DNA of 64,000 nucleotides. It comes from Aptenodytes patagonicus (Eukaryota; Chordata; Aves; Sphenisciformes; Spheniscidae). The DNA is taken from positions 104,086,802 through 104,150,801 of the forward strand of contig NC_134950.1 in assembly GCF_965638725.1 (NCBI RefSeq). Reading direction: 5' to 3'. Made by a program: the position numbers and the translations under genes. Of this stretch, positions 63,621-64,000 are shown one piece after another; position 1 is the first letter of the stretch, and the number at the start of each line of letters is the position of its first letter. The notes below the pieces were generated by a model, which was not told the origin of the DNA, did not search any database, and was given only the letters and a program-made list of their open reading frames with translations.

Positions 63621-64000
63621 AAAGGGGGGGAAGGAGAAAAATTGAAAAATAACCACAAAGAAAACAAGCTCTTTTTTGAAATTTGAAACTTTAAAGAAAA
63701 GATTTATGAACGTTTGGGTTTATGAAACCACCTGGTGCTTTGGAGTTTGCTGCTGGTTAAATTTGGCGGTTCAAAGTTTGGTGGTTGTTTCCCTCCATTA
63801 AAAAAAAAAAAAGACATTTAGAATAGTTTAATTCCACATGTGCATTGATCTTTTAAAACTCACGCCCCCTTAACTTGAGCTCAACTTGTAAAAATCAGAA
63901 AGATTTAGGGGAAAAAGCCTGTTACTTTTTAAGGGCGGCTTTACTGTTTGTGGCACGCATTAAGAAGTGCAGCCCCTGAACTCCGCCGTTGCCGTCTGCT

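Noticed and set aside
63389..63652. Overlapping open frames in several phases near the window end
   Set aside because: They are explained by GC-rich sequence with few stops; no homology, and frames are open on both strands.
1..64000. CRISPR arrays, tRNA or rRNA genes, or a multi-gene defence or biosynthetic cluster
   Set aside because: No regularly spaced repeats, no cloverleaf with conserved arms and no set of linked coding genes were seen; the window is a bird gene-desert segment with one hormone gene.

Overview
The window is vertebrate nuclear DNA, almost certainly from a bird. The evidence is one intron-containing hormone gene whose translation is avian-type prolactin, CR1 LINE fragments with the typical bird 3' end (tandem ATTCTATG units), two solo-LTR copies of a family I associate with neoavian genomes, and worn amniote-age MIR-like SINE remnants. 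The prolactin differs from the chicken protein as I remember it at scattered positions, so a non-galliform bird is most likely. The exact species cannot be read from the sequence.

The only gene I can establish is PRL (prolactin), complete on the minus strand. It has five coding exons between 48433 (ATG) and 42408 (stop). All splice sites are GT-AG, the protein is 229 codons, a TATA box lies about 80 bases upstream of the ATG, and a poly(A) signal lies at 42128-42133. All six disulfide cysteines and the receptor-contact histidines are present.

Layout: 1-5300 is gene-free with blocks that look like conserved regulatory DNA (about 2510-3560). 5300-21870 is gene-free and AT-rich, with homopolymer tracts and an old MIR-like SINE (13708-14245). 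21500-23220 holds decayed repeat tails and a minus-strand CR1. 23220-34830 is gene-free except for an old SINE tail, a G-quadruplex motif and an isolated CpG-rich patch at about 32.94-33.25 kb that carries a perfect RFX X-box. A plus-strand CR1 with a frameshifted ORF2 tail spans 34833-35690. 35690-42110 is gene-free, then PRL runs to about 48.6 kb. Upstream of PRL (48.6-58.2 kb) there is no gene, but a hairpin and an unusual CpG-dense patch with two perfect inverted repeats (55.33-55.46 kb). At 58.25-59.81 kb, about 10 kb upstream of PRL, two copies of one LTR face each other in inverted orientation, and both keep a perfect cAMP-response element. The last 4 kb holds another MIR-like SINE, a CR1 tail and rising GC/CpG content toward the window end.

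I found no CRISPR array, tRNA, rRNA or second protein gene. The many short open frames elsewhere are not convincing. The most interesting points are regulatory: the CRE-bearing inverted LTR pair upstream of PRL, the X-box CpG patch, and the CpG-dense inverted-repeat patch. I do not see a new multi-gene system.
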